Shown piece by piece: positions 23,901 through 35,704 of a stretch of DNA of 64,000 bases. This stretch comes from Dactylonectria macrodidyma (taxonomy: Eukaryota; Ascomycota; Sordariomycetes; Hypocreales; Nectriaceae), in assembly GCA_020744425.1 (NCBI GenBank), contig JAGMUV010000001.1, positions 620,001 through 684,000 on the forward strand, in the 5' to 3' direction. Each line of letters begins with the position of its first letter. Positions within the stretch are counted from its first letter, which is position 1. The notes beneath the pieces are model-generated. The model saw nothing but the letters and a program-made list of their open reading frames with translations. It was not told the DNA's origin and made no database searches. Made by a program: the position numbers and the translations under genes.

Positions 23901-25451
23901 CCCAGGGTGTTGAGTGCCAGCTTGACTTCCGCCCTTCGGTGCTCATATGCTTGCGGATCCTTGGCATCTCGCGAAATGATGGGGACTGAGCTGAGGGTGT
24001 TGGGCTGTGGTGCCCCCAGAGGCTTGAACGGCTCACCGCAAAGTACAACACTCAGCATATCGAGCAACCTCTCTTGGATGATCGGCTTCACAGGAGGGAT
24101 ATAAAAGGCCATGTCGACCAAGGCTTGGGTAAGCTTGGGAGTGAGATCGCAATCGAAAATGGGGTCAAGCAGCGCCTCCATGTACTTGCTGAGGGTCTGA
24201 CCGACGGCTACAGCGAGGCGGCTGATGCAGTCAAAGACTGGGTCCACCGATCCCCTCTTACGGGACTGAATGCTCAGGCCTTCTCTCACATAGATGAGAA
24301 CGCCATCGAGGTAGGGAGCAATGGCGCTCTTGACTGAGTTGGCAATGGTTCCAATGGCCAGGAAAGCGTCGTTTCTCTCCTTGTCCTTCTTCAGCATGCT
24401 CGACAAGTAGACCATAAACTTGTGCAGCCAGGCATTGGCAAAGTCGGCGGGCGAGTAGCTGGCCAGGTCGGGGATGAGGAGAACAACCGTCTTTCGGATA
24501 GTGGGGTCGCGGTGGTCCTTGTGCTTGAAGACAATATCGCAAGCCTGTTGATAATGTTCCTGCATGTACATTGCTCCTTGCTCGAGGAGCTCCTTCAACA
24601 CCAGCAACGATCCGTGGATAGACTCGACGGTGTTGACCTTGAGACCTTGCTTCGACTCGTTGTAGATCTTGCTCATCCATAGTTGCTTCATCTCCTGGTC
24701 TCGCTCGCGAAGGATTCGGAAGCAGGCGCTGACCGTCTCAGCCGAGGTGGCACGGATGAGTTGCCGGGAGTCTCGAAGACCAACCCAGATCCAGTCGAAT
24801 ATGGTGGGGATGTACTGATACATGAGGGTTGGCGCGTTTCGGGCGAGCTCTCGCAAGACGAGTACGGCGCTGTATCTTCGTTCTTCGACGCGGTCGTTCT
24901 GGAGCCATTCGAGGGCGGTATTCACCTCGGAATCGACCAACTCTGATATTAGGGAGCCTCCAGGGCGGCATAGCTTTCCGAGAGCGGTGGCGGCAGGTTG
25001 CATGGGGTTGATGTCCTTTCCGCGTAGAATCGTTTTGAGGTTTTGGGTAAACCGAGTGTATTTGAGCGCGACGTCGACTCCATCGAAATCAATGAGGGCG
25101 TCGAGGGCGTAGATGCCACCCAGTCGTTCGGATGAGTCGCTGCCATGGGTGATGAGCTGTGTGACTTTGTTGTTGACAGCATTGTAGAAGGCGAGGAACT
25201 GCTCAGGACTTAGGTCTGCGTCAAGGTCAGCATGGGAGGGACTGAGCGGCGGGTGGGATAGTACCTCGATGGCACACGACGACAAGGTCGCGGAGCTGTG
25301 TCGCTGCACGCTTCCGGACATCATCAGAAGCTCTGTGGACAGTCAGTAGCCGACGTGGGCAGGCCGAACGACAAGAGGAAGCTTACCGTGAGCGCAGGCT
25401 TCGAGTGATGGACTCTAGCCGCTCCAAGGCGAGCTGCTGTTGTTGCGCCAT
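17928..25451 (-). CDS. tor: TOR serine/threonine protein kinase
   Basis: Five exons in minus-strand order: 25387-25451, 25265-25332, 22994-25215, 18422-22915, 17928-18371. They give 2430 aa, the usual length for fungal TOR. Introns are 54, 49, 78 and 50 bp. N-terminal HEAT repeats fill roughly 1-1250 and the FAT domain about 1280-1840. The FRB domain is near 1885-1985 ([20 protein letters not shown]), with the conserved Ser where rapamycin-FKBP12 binds. The kinase has catalytic GDRHPSN near residue 2200 and HIDFGD near 2219. The FATC tail ends in [14 protein letters not shown] is the central growth kinase of TORC1 and TORC2. Only one TOR gene lies in this window, as is normal for filamentous fungi. 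The FRB serine suggests rapamycin sensitivity. The gene starts 0.9 kb from the divergent Rtf2 gene. Confidence 0.97.
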
Positions 25452-26385
25452 GGTGCTCTTTCGGCGCCGGGTGCTGATCTATCAGCGGAGCATGTATCGA
25501 GGAATCGAGTCCGTTGGGAGGTGAGAGATGAGAGATAGAAGGCGGGAGCGGAGAATTTGGAGATGCGCCGGGCGTGCGCAAGGTGAGGTCGAGGCTGAGC
25601 CGTGCCTGAGGTTGACTGACGAGAACCCGTAGAGTAGGTTTGGGAGAGGGCGTTTCGTGTTTGCCGCTGTCGTCGTCTGTCGAACTGTCGAGCTGAGGGT
25701 AGAGGATGGATGTAAATAAAAAAGGCCTGGCCTCTAGAATCTAGAGAATTGTCGCCCTCGACCAGGCACCGTAACTGCGCTCATCAGTTACCAGCGCATG
25801 GCACAGTGTTTTGTCGCTGGAGTTGGCGGTTGCTTGGTCAGGCGGAGGTTAAATTGGGGATTATTTAGGAACATCTCAGGAACATTGGAGGAGCCGCCTG
25901 AGCAGCGTGTTCCCTGGCCTGGCTTGCCGGCAGGTATTTAAACAGTGTCAATTGCGCCCGATTAGCGTGTCTCGCACCGTATAACTACTGCAGATCTGCT
26001 GCGAATCGCAACTGCTTTGGGCGACTCCCCCTGTCTGAGTGTGCTCCGGGCACTGTGAGGACACCAGATCAGCTCCCGTGCTTATCGATAGCCCAAGCGC
26101 CACCTCCCAGAAGCTTTTGGTCTTAGGAATCTGCCCGCCACCTTTGGCCGCCACGCTTTTCTGCCCGCGCCATGATTCCTAAACTGAGGAACTGAGACAA
26201 GACCAGAACAACCAAAGCCTGTACCTGGATCACGCAGAATACGGACTGACGCACCGCCAACGCATCCTCATTGCGACGCACCTGATTGACAACTCCATCA
26301 TCTCGCAGCAGCACCACTGCTGCACGTGGTGTTAGAACAATACCAATCCTATCCTCCCGCCCACCGTCGCATCCAGGCGCCCGCC
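25452..26385. other. Divergent promoter region between TOR and rtf2
   Basis: About 930 bases separate the two start codons. No coding frame is supported. The region presumably contains both promoters. A small inverted TCTAGA/TCTAGA motif lies near 25733-25746. Confidence 0.5.
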
Positions 26386-27189
26386 ATGGGCAACGACGGC
26401 GGATCCATCCCGAAGCGGCACGAGCTCGTCAAGAATGCGGCGCGTGCGAAGACAATCTCGGAGCTCAAGGCTACTGCTCTCGAGTCCCTGTCTCATGCCT
26501 GGACGCACTGCGCTCTCAGCGGCGAACCCGTCGACCTCGACACTCTCGTCTCCGACTGGCGCGGTCGCCTGTACAACTATGAGGCCGTCCTCAACGCCCT
26601 GATGCCCTCCGACGAGCCGGCCGAGATCACGCCGGCGAGCCTGGGAATTAAGTCGCTGCGCGACGTCGTACGGCTTAAGGTCTCTAAGGAGGGCAAGAAC
26701 TTGGTCTGTCCCATCTCCATGAAGGAGTTGGGTCCCTCAACTAAGGCCGTGTATCTAATCCCTTGCGGTCACGTCTTTGCCGAGGTAGCCGTTAAGGAAA
26801 TTCAGGAGAAGGCATGCCCAGAGTGCGCGACAGAATACAGCCAGGACAACGTCATCCCTCTGCTTCCGACAACCGAGGCGGACATTAGCCGACTGGAGTC
26901 GCGCATCGACGATCTAAGGAGCCAGGGGCTCACCCATACCCTGAAGAAAGACAAGTCAGAGAAGAAGAAGAAGCGCAAGGGCGACGACGTCAAAGACGAG
27001 GAGAAGAAGGCCAACGCCGAGGCTAAGGGCAGCAAGAAGACGGAGGATTCGCGGATCAGCGGCATCAACAACTCGTTCGCCGCTTCACTGACGGCAAAAG
27101 TCCTCGCCGAGCAAGATGAACGGAATAAGAGGAGGAAACTGGCGGCTGCGGAAGCTGCTCCACAGAGGAGAGAGGCCGCTAGGGGCTAG
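26386..27189 (+). CDS. rtf2: Replication termination factor 2 (Rtf2)
   Basis: Single-exon gene of 267 aa, starting at the ATG of the conserved Rtf2 N-terminus MGNDGGSIPKR. Early Cys and His residues (HAWTHCALSGEPV) are followed by a modified RING-like fold at about 108-150 (LVCPISMKEL, IPCGHVFAE, ACPEC). A basic Lys/Glu-rich segment at about 190-225 looks like a nuclear signal. In fission yeast Rtf2 stabilises replication forks paused at the RTS1 barrier, and family members also affect splicing and replisome turnover. The RING-like fold lacks the full set of zinc ligands, as in other Rtf2 proteins. The gene is head-to-head with TOR and tail-to-tail with the Zn2Cys6 gene, 185 bp away. Confidence 0.94.
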   Translation: MGNDGGSIPKRHELVKNAARAKTISELKATALESLSHAWTHCALSGEPVDLDTLVSDWRGRLYNYEAVLNALMPSDEPAEITPASLGIKSLRDVVRLKVSKEGKNLVCPISMKELGPSTKAVYLIPCGHVFAEVAVKEIQEKACPECATEYSQDNVIPLLPTTEADISRLESRIDDLRSQGLTHTLKKDKSEKKKKRKGDDVKDEEKKANAEAKGSKKTEDSRISGINNSFAASLTAKVLAEQDERNKRRKLAAAEAAPQRREAARG

Positions 27190-27374
27190 GCTCACTTGGA
27201 TGTGTAGATGTACGATTAATTGATACCCACGATGATTATTCACCAGTTCGAAATTGGATGTCTCCTGATCGGCAATGACATTAAACTCTTATGGGTATAT
27301 TTCTGGATCACATATGCTTTCATCAATCAACAATACACGCTGCTTCCATGCGGTGGAATACCCGCACGCCTAAC

Positions 27375-29276
27375 TTAGCAACGAAGAAACTCCGTCTTCA
27401 CATCCCAATCCGTCCTCCCCGGCCTCGGCTCCTTGAAAAAGGTCGTCCATATCCCACCCCCCTCTGTCAAACCTAGGACGGTATTCTTGATCCGCTGCGA
27501 TTCAGGGATCCCAAATGGCGCTTCAAGCCGGTTTACCTCAACGGCCGAGAGGTCGAGCTGCTGCATCGCCTCAACGGCCATGGTCGTTGGCGACCCGGGC
27601 TCGTTAGGGAAGTTTGGCGAAGAGCAGGGCTCCGGCGTGAAGGAGCCGCCAGACGTGGGGTCCGCGAAAGAGGGCGGCGGCGGGTATAGAGAAGGCGGGT
27701 TCGTGGCGGATATCTTGACCGAGATGGGCTCGTCTCCGAAAGGCGATCGAGTTTCGTCGGATGACGAGGAGTTGCCAGGACTGAATACGGAAGCTTCTGG
27801 AGACGGGGATAAGCTGAATGGCTCTTCAAGCAACGCCTCCTCCTTTTCGATAACTCGGGCTGCAACAACAGTCGTTTCGCGGACGTGCCACAAGTTTTCC
27901 CTCCGATTCCGCATCTGATCTCGAGTCAACAGCTGCAGCGCGGCCCGCCGCAGCAAGGGGTGGCGACACTTGGTCACGGTCCAGTAGACGGGGGCAATCA
28001 GCTCCGTCTCAAAAGTAAAGGCCTCCATCGTGGTGTTGGGCGGCAGCGAGCCGATGATGGAGGAGGCGAGCGAGATGATGGTGGAAAAGGCCGGCAGGTG
28101 AGCGTCGTACGCGCACTCGTCGCGCTGGAGGGCCGTGGAAATCCAGACGGAGCCGGCCTGGTGGTAGATTCGGAGCAGATTCTGGACATTCTCTGAGGCT
28201 GTCGACCGGGGCGTCATGGACGTGAGTACGGTGAAGGCGGCGTGCCAGCGGGCCACCTGGGATAGTAGCCGTTGCTGCTCCGCTTGGAGACTGCGCATCT
28301 TGTCCTCGTCGATGGCGGGGTCGAAGGCTACGGCGTACGCCTGGGTGCTGAACTGGAACCCCTCGTCGAGGAGAAAGTAGAGCCCGCACCGCGCCTCGTC
28401 CATTGTCGTGAAGAGGGCGGGCACATCGGTCCGGCTCTTGAGGTGCGCGGGGATCGGGGCCGGCCGCGTGCCGAACAGGAAGCTGGCGAGGCTCAGGCGG
28501 GAGTATATGGGGACGAGCGACTGCTTGACCATCTCCATGGCGGGCGAGTGGCCGTCGGCGAGGCCCGAGAGGATTTTACGGCCCTGGGTGATGTGCATCT
28601 GCGTGGCGGCGTCGCGGTCGGCGAGGAACTCAATGCAGACGAACAGGATGCAGACGAGCAGCGGCACAGCAGAGGACTCGTCGCGCTGGGCCCAGTTGCG
28701 CAGCGATCGGATGGCGTTACCATACTCGCGGAAGGCGAAGCGGCGATCCAAGTCGCGGCCGGTGGCTCGCTTGACCTCGACACACTCGTGCAGGCTGCTG
28801 ACGGCCAAGACGGCATGGCGCACGGCGGGCTCGACGGCGCTCAGCTTGAGGACCAGGCCGCCCCAGAAGCCGGCGTCGACGGCGCCCGAGAGGATACGGG
28901 CGGACCGGGAGCGGTAGTGCTCGAAGGCGTGGGCCTCCCGGTCCGTCTCGAAGCCGAGACCCGGCACGGGGCTGACGGCCAGCGGCGGCTCCGGGGTGGA
29001 GCGAGGCGGGGTAGCCCGGTAGCCGTCGCACTGGCGGCCGGTGCGGACGCAGCGCAGGCAGTGCGGCTTGGCCTCGTCACACTTGACCTTGCGGATTCTG
29101 CAGATGTTGGAGGTCAGCGAGACAAGGCTTTGGGTGTCTTGGCTACCTTATGTAGGTAGCACAAGGTGGTAAAGAACTGACTTGCAAGTGATGCACCCGG
29201 TGCGCACCTTTCTGTTCCCCTTGCGGCCGGAGGGCTTCGGCGGGGGTGGCGTGCCCTCGTACGGTATGGAGAGCAT
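27375..29276 (-). CDS. Zn2Cys6 fungal-type transcription factor
   Basis: Two exons, 29182-29276 and 27375-29097, with an 84-bp intron splitting the codon for Lys32, give 605 aa. The DNA-binding binuclear cluster uses Cys28, 31, 38, 45, 48 and 55 (CX2CX6CX6CX2CX6C), preceded by a basic Arg/Lys stretch. The rest resembles the fungal-specific transcription factor domain 2: VEPAVRHAVLAVSSLHE, ILFVCIEFL and an ITQGRKIL-type helix near the middle. A Pro/Ser-rich segment near 490-560 may be the activation region. The intron inside the zinc cluster is common in this family. The target pathway is not evident, and no biosynthetic cluster surrounds it. The closest genes are Rtf2 and, 2.6 kb away, the beta-lactamase-like gene. 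Confidence 0.9.
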
Positions 29277-29365
29277 CTCGTTGGTGCTAGGTATCTTCCT
29301 ATGGGCCGTTTGTGTGTATGACGTGCCGTGAAATCAAAGATGATGCCGGCCTGGAACTCTTGGCA

Positions 29366-29405
29366 GAGAGTGCGAGAGTGCGAGAGTGCGAGGGTGCGAG
29401 AGTGC
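29366..29405. repeat. 8-bp microsatellite (GAGAGTGC) x5
   Basis: Five tandem units with one substitution in the fourth (GAGGGTGC). It lies about 90 bases upstream of the Zn2Cys6 start codon, so it is probably in its leader or promoter and may vary in length between strains. Confidence 0.85.
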
Positions 29406-31303
29406 GAGGAGGAGTCAAGTCCGAGCAGACCAAAGGGCGAGTCCGAACGGACCAAGGAGAATAAATGGAAAACGCAGGGAAGTGGGTGTGTTGTAATTTG
29501 ATCTGTGAATCCCTTGGTATCTTATTGACCCAAAGAACGAACGGCCACCTCGTGTAAATGTATGTGACCAGGGAGCCGATCCTCCACGATCAATACCGGA
29601 TCCAGGCCCTGCGCCCCCCAAAGTCAACGTCGTAACAGGGCTGTATTAGCGAGGCGCTGTCTAGTGTCCCCCCTGTAGCCGCCCACTTGGACCGTCCTGG
29701 TGGGTGGCGCTGCTATCATGGACCAGCTTTTTTTGGTCCGGCATTTGAACGCTGGGCGTTTCACCAAGTTTCACTGGGATGTGCGTCATTTTGGGCTAGA
29801 TGATTACGGTTGTTGCCGAAAAGAGCCTTAAGTGGCTGAGCTGGCAGTTGTCTACCCGAGCTGGGGATGCGAGGTGGTATTGTTAGGCCCAGGATGATCT
29901 GTTTGTCGTCATGGGAGGGAAATGATTATCTTGGTAGGTACGTAGTCACAATTGAACAGTAGCGGCCGTGATCCATAGAGACTCACTTCTCTCGCACTAC
30001 TATTCTGATGCCAACCCGTGGTGATCATTACAGGCCACTGTCAGAACGCTCCGCTCTCTAGAATGTGTGTGTGCATGCCTCTCCTCTGGGTCCTTGGCAG
30101 GTCATATCATGCTCCTTCATTCTCCATGGACTGCAATCCAAAAGCATAAGTGAGACAAGAATCTAACTTCACCATGCAGTAGCTCAAATTTGAACCTTTC
30201 TTCCAGATCCTTGACCTGTTGCAGCCGTCATCCTCCTTTCAGCCCTACTAAGTTAAGCTCCAGTATAGACAAGGTACCCATTCCAGCCAGCAACCCACAA
30301 CCACTGCTGCGCCTCCCACAATCCGAGCGGTTCCTTAGGCGCAACGCAACAAGCGGGCGCGGCAAACGTGGCGCTATGGCGGCTATCAAGTAATGACCTG
30401 TTTTGAGGGACGTTAGTCGTCTCAATGGTGCTTCTAGTAGAGAGCTGGCATCCCTTCCACAGGCCAGTAGTAAGGGCCATATTGCTGCCCCTCTTGTGTT
30501 CCCTCTATCACAGTACTACGTAAGACTATTACTCTGCAGCCTCAACGGCGACGCTTGATCTGTACACTACACCTTGCATTATATCCTCCACCTATAGTAT
30601 GTTGTTCCATTGTTGGATTGGCCCTTAAGGATATAGAGGGTCCGTTCTCTTCTGTTGAGAAATTAATCTCCAGGATGATATGGTAACTCGAGGACTTGTT
30701 TCGACCCTACCTGCAGCTGTCTTGTGGGGTCGTAGGAGACAGTATTTGTCTCAGAGATAGCGGACTCAACGCCATGGACTACGATTGACCGCGACGGTGT
30801 CACTTTTGACCATCTTATTCTAGCAGACAGCCTTGATGCTGAGATTCCCTTGATAAATATCGTTGAAATAGAGTGCGATGAAGGAGTATATGAGAAGCCA
30901 CATGTAGCTGTCAACCTCTGTAAGCCCAGCAGAGCATACCCATGGAAACAGACATTGCGAGACAGAGAAAGCACGGCCCGCAGCGAGGTTGACAACAGTC
31001 CTAGACCAAATTTCATTATCCGCTTCAATTATATGCACGACCGCTAGGCTGAAGGAACAGGATCAGAAGGTTTGTTGTAGCTCGAGGAGCAGGCGGCAGT
31101 GCAAGGGTTGATGATGACTGCAGGGAGTGCTTTAAGCTTGAGGCTCCAGCGCCTTCCCGCCCGCTGCAACGCTGTGCGGGGGGCTCAACACAAACCCTCA
31201 TTGGTCCGCTCGGACTCAGACCTCGGACTCGAGAACACCGCCATGATCCATTCCCCAAGCCCAGCAGGGGTCGTAGGGCAGAAGACATTCTCCACCGTCC
31301 TAT

Positions 31304-31679
31304 GGCATGCCATCTTGCACTCAGCAGGTCTGAGAAATCAGCACGGATCGTCGTCGCTAACTTGGAACAGGATCATTTAGATTTGCTTACATGAGGCTTG
31401 GCTTGGCTGGGCTGCTTTAGGCAATTCGTTCATCGCGAAGATGGGGAACACAGCTTCGTCTGCTCTAATCTGTGCCGGTGGTTCAGTCTTCGGGCATGCC
31501 ATCTCACACTCAGCATGTCCGAGAAATCAGCACGGATCGTCGTCGCTGACTTGGAACAGGATCGTTTAGATTTTACATGAGGCTTAGCCTAGCTGGGCTG
31601 CTTTAGGCAATTCGTTCATCGTGAGGATGGGGAACGCAGCTTCGTCTGCTCTAATCTGTGCCTGTGGCTCAGTCTTCGG
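31304..31679. repeat. 189-bp tandem direct duplication
   Basis: Copy 1 is 31304-31492 and copy 2 is 31493-31679, directly abutting. Both start with GGCATGCCATCT and end at CAGTCTTCG. They differ at about 15 positions, mostly transitions in both directions, plus a 3-bp indel. No long open frame is shared. The pair ends 240 bases before the beta-lactamase-like start codon. Confidence 0.9.
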
Positions 31680-31757
31680 CTCGGAATCCATCTACATGGC
31701 CCCCCTGAGTCTAGCAGTTCATCATGATGATCCTTCTTGTTGATTTTTTGAAGAGTC

Positions 31758-31765
31758 TATATAAT
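31758..31765 (+). promoter_or_regulatory. TATA box of the beta-lactamase-like gene
   Basis: TATATAAT about 155 bases before the ATG at 31919, followed by a C/T-rich leader. The sequence and spacing fit a fungal core promoter. Confidence 0.55.
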
Positions 31766-31918
31766 GGGGGCCAAGTCATCCAAAGAGTGTGAATAGAGCA
31801 TCCTACCATCGAGTCCTCTCCGCCTCCCTATTACCAAGCGGTTCACTCCTTTGCTCATCACTTACACTCGCTCATTACCTCGATTCTTCACCTTGCTCGT
31901 TTCTCTTCATCCCCAAAA

Positions 31919-33852
31919 ATGCCGTCCCTCTCGAAACTGGCCGTTCTGGCCGTCGGCGCCCTCACCCTCGCCGACGCAAAGGCCTGTCCCCCCATGGGCG
32001 CCGTCTTCCCGGCTCCCCAGGCCCCGAGCCAAAACACGGCGGTCAAGAAGGCCGTCTCGGGGTTGAAGAGCGCCCTCGACCAGCAGACGTCGGCACAGTT
32101 CGAGGCAACTGCCCTATCCGTCGGCGTCAAGTCGATCCATGAGGATGATCCTCTCTTCACGTACCACTTCACGCCGCCCAATGCCGGGTCCGGCGCCCAG
32201 GAGGTCGGTGACGACACCATGTACCGGATTGCCAGCGTCTCTAAGATGTTCACCGTGCTGGCCGCGCTCCAAAATACGGACATTGATATGAATGCTTCCG
32301 TGCTGAAGTACCTGCCTCAGCTGAACGAGACAGACACTGGTGATCCAATTCTCTCCCTGAATTGGGAGGAGATCACTGTCGCGGCCTTGGCTGGTCATCT
32401 CTCAGGTCTCGGTGTTGACTGTAAGTACACTCATCACAGAATGTAGAAAACTGTACTGACCATGATAAGTGGCCCAGGATCTCGGTGTTGTCGGCTCCGA
32501 AGCGTGGGTACAGATGGGACTCCCCGAGTTCTCTGTAAAGACTGGCCCGACTTGCTCTGGTCTCCCAGGAACAATCCCTTGCACTAGGGAGGATCTCATC
32601 GAGCAGGTCAACCGTCGTCCTCCCGTCTATTCACCTTACACAGTCCCGGTATACTCCAACATCGGTATTGCCGTGCTGGGTCTCGTAGTGGAGGCTGCGA
32701 GCAACAAGACTTTCAACGAGGTTGTCACCCAGAACATCTTAGACGTTGCGGGCATGAATCACACCTCGACCGGCAAGCCGCCTGCTGCTGAGGACATCTT
32801 TATCCCTGAGGGCGATAAAATCTGGAACTCGACTCTCGAGGCTTTCGACTCGTAAGTCCGCATTGCTTGAGTATACTCAACGGGTAGGTTGCTAATACGA
32901 ACACAGGGCCGGTGGTATGTTCTCGTCACTGGGCGACTTGCAGGCGTTTGGCGAGGCCATTCTCACCAACAAGCTCCTCTCTCCCGTGGAGACTCGCAAG
33001 TGGATGAAGCCGGCGTCTGCGACTTCTTCGTGGGGCTACATGGTTGGCCACCCGTGGGAGATTCTACGCACCGACAACATTACCTCTGACGGCCGTCTCA
33101 TTGACATTTACTCCAAGAGTGGTGATCTCGGACTCTACCACACTCTGACGGGGCTCGTCCCGGACTACGACCTCGTCGTCACCGTCATCGTGGCTGGAGA
33201 GGACGCGCCGCCTTACACTTCCGCCATGATCTTCAGCGCCGTCGTCCAGGCCCTCCTCCCGGCTATAGAGGCGGCAGGCCGCGAGCAGGCCAAGGCGGCG
33301 TACGTCGGCGAGTACACGCAGCAGTCGACCAACTCCAGCATCACCTTCAAGATGGACGACGGACCTGGTCTGCTGATCTCGGAGTGGACGGTGCGGGGTT
33401 ACAACGTGCTCCGCAACATCGGCGGCTACTCGTGGGCGACACTGGAGACGGGCGAGGTCAACAGCAAGCCTCCCGTCGCGGCTCGCGTATATCCGACGAA
33501 CCTGCACAACGAGAACCAGGACCAAGTCGCCTGGCGGGCCGTCTTCGACTACACCAACGCGACGACGGACGCCGCGCTGGACAGCAAGCTCTTCTTCAAG
33601 GACGGCAGCTGCCAGACGTGGTTCTCGCAGGACCGACAGACGTACAACTTCCTCAGCCTGGACGAGTTCATTTTCGTTGAGAGTGAGAGCGAGGGGCAGA
33701 CGGTCAAGAACCCGGCCTTCAACATCACCCTGAGCAAGGTACACCCCGCCCCTGAGAAGAAGACGAGCGCTGGAAACGTGGCGGCTGGTGCACCGGGTGG
33801 TGTGCTGGGCGCTGTGTTGATGGCTTCGTTGGTGTTAGTGAGCTTGTTCTAA
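31919..33852 (+). CDS. Secreted beta-lactamase-family (serine hydrolase) protein, probable GPI anchor
   Basis: Three exons (31919-32420, 32470-32851, 32907-33852; introns 49 and 55 bp) encode 609 aa. A signal peptide (LAVLAVGALTLADA) is followed by a class-C-like serine-hydrolase fold. SVSK provides the SxxK nucleophile motif (IASVSKMF), and YSN in VPVYSNIGIAVLG matches the second catalytic motif. A Gly-rich segment (SKSGDLGLYHTLTG) may stand for the third. Several N-glycosylation sequons are visible. The extreme C-terminus is a small-residue stretch followed by about 15 hydrophobic residues ending in SLF, which looks like a GPI-attachment signal. In fungi this family includes lactonases, esterases and peptidase-like enzymes, so the substrate cannot be told from sequence. 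The last 200 residues form a beta-rich C-terminal domain seen in related fungal members. Confidence 0.88.
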
Positions 33853-35704
33853 GACGTTTGTAGGTGTAAAGACGATAGACTACTCCTCGACGATCTGAGA
33901 TACGGGGGCACGTATGGTACCCTGGTCGATGGCAGCTGGAACCTGGGAGCTGAGATGGCGGCTTGCTGAAGCGAAGCTGCATGTAATATTCTGTACATGT
34001 CATCGGTGCGCTAATACATATCACCGATTGTAAAATAGATTGATGATTGCATTCTTACTTCTGAATCGACCACCGAGTATGACTGGTGTCTCTGTCGATC
34101 GCAATTGTTTATATGGGCTAATTATATCTGTCCGTTGTTTCTGCCTAATTGACTCTGTGGGGGCCAGAAGTGGTGGTTTGTTTGGCGTTGATTAGACTGG
34201 AAGCCCCTTGCAATATGGCCAATTACAGGCATCGGTTCCCTCGGCCAGGAGTTGTTGCACAGACTTGGTCTCGCGCCCTCCGACTTGGTCCTCTGTCCAT
34301 CTTTTCTCCCTCGTTCTGACTTGGATGAATCAGACTATCCATCCCGCATTCTTGAGCCACCCGGTGAGGCCCGGGGCGGCTCGGCTCGACTCTTCAATGG
34401 CCACCGTTGTGCAGACTCGATCCTCAAACACGTCTGGGGACCCTGAAACAAGTTTTCTCTTGCAACCAACGAGATCATTTCCATCCCACACCCCTTTTTG
34501 ATCCGGTATCCCGTTACGGGTTCTTAGCTGCCCCTCGAGGCCCGGCTAGACACAAGTTTGCAAAGGCGAACTGTAGGGCTGACCAGGCCAAGTCGCGCTA
34601 CGGACGGGCGATGGACGATGGAGGGTGGGTTTTGGGAGGGACAATGATGAGACCATCTGCCTTGCATCAACTTCGCCCATGGAACAGCGGCCATCACGAG
34701 CGAATCAGCGAGCGACAGGGGTGCCCCTCGCCAGGGATGTGTCTCCCGTTCTGCAGTTTTAGCACCCCGCGAGTGGATGTTGCACCTTCAAAGAGGCCAC
34801 TCACGGGGTCAAACGGCCGCTCACAACATCCAAAGGGTCCTTCCCATAGCGGAGGGATTGGGCTGTGGCAGAGGGATGGGCTATGAAGGCCTCCGTTCCC
34901 CCCTGTGACGTGCAGTAACTAACTTAGCCAGCTGAAGAGGGATAGACATGATGCATTTAGAGCGAGGGATGCATTTTAGAGGGATGATGCAGCAGAGAGG
35001 GTCGTGCAGAAATCACAGCAGCACCTGCCCGCCCTGGCGCTGGCGCTGGCGCAAGGTGAAGCTGAGGCAACGAGGCAGCCAACTGAACAGGGAGGGCTGA
35101 ACAGGGCTGAACAGGGAGCAAAAAGGACGCGGGGGAACTTGAGTGAGATGACGGGCAATGGAAAACGAGACGGACTTTTCGGGGCAAAGCCCAAGGCTCA
35201 TTGCTGGTTATTATCTTACGGATGGCCGCCGTCTTCTTTGAATCTCGGAGCCTGATCTAATCAGTTTTCTTTCCTATTTTCCCTTTCCATTTCCCTTTAG
35301 ACACAGTCACACACTCCCTCACTCCTTCTCTTGTCTTTCTGGTCTCTCTTCTCTTCCTTCCCAGTTTGACGACGACCTTGGACTACCTACCTTGCCTTAC
35401 ACACAACCACACTCCTTGATATCTCGTGCCCAGTCCTTTCTGTGGCCCGAGTCCTCGAGCAATTGCCGTTGCATTGATTCTGTTTCATTAACCCGGCAGC
35501 TGTCGTCCTTTCTTTTGGGAAGACAGGCATTCGTTCGCCTACCCCGGCCAGATTCCTGCAACCCACCATCCGTCGCCCGCTGCTGCTGTTCGCCCGCTGT
35601 GCGCCGTCATTCATCACCGTTGTCGCTGTCGCATCACCATTACCAACACCACCGATATCACCAAACCTCACTCGAATATTGCATCCTCGTCGCCGGCTTC
35701 CGCC
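33853..35704. other. Intergenic region with hairpin and long leader of the next gene
   Basis: No gene is seen. An imperfect 12-bp stem lies at 34765-34776 and 34797-34808. From about 35270 the plus strand turns C/T-rich, which fits the promoter and leader of the zinc-finger gene at 35705. Confidence 0.5.

Larger units (their letters stand above)
29277..31918. other. 2.6-kb intergenic region with microsatellite and tandem duplication
   Basis: No gene is supported; the open frames are short and without family resemblance. Near the left end lies an 8-bp microsatellite. Near the right end are a 189-bp tandem duplication and the TATA element of the beta-lactamase-like gene. All three are listed separately. 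Confidence 0.55.

Noticed and set aside
733..25536. Shared GGTGAGAGATGAGAGAT segment near 733 and near 25520
   Set aside because: It is a short purine-rich simple sequence that can recur by chance; no extended flanking similarity was seen.
28272..29159. Plus-strand frame of 295 codons
   Set aside because: It is antisense to the Zn2Cys6 gene, crosses its intron and contains no recognisable domain.
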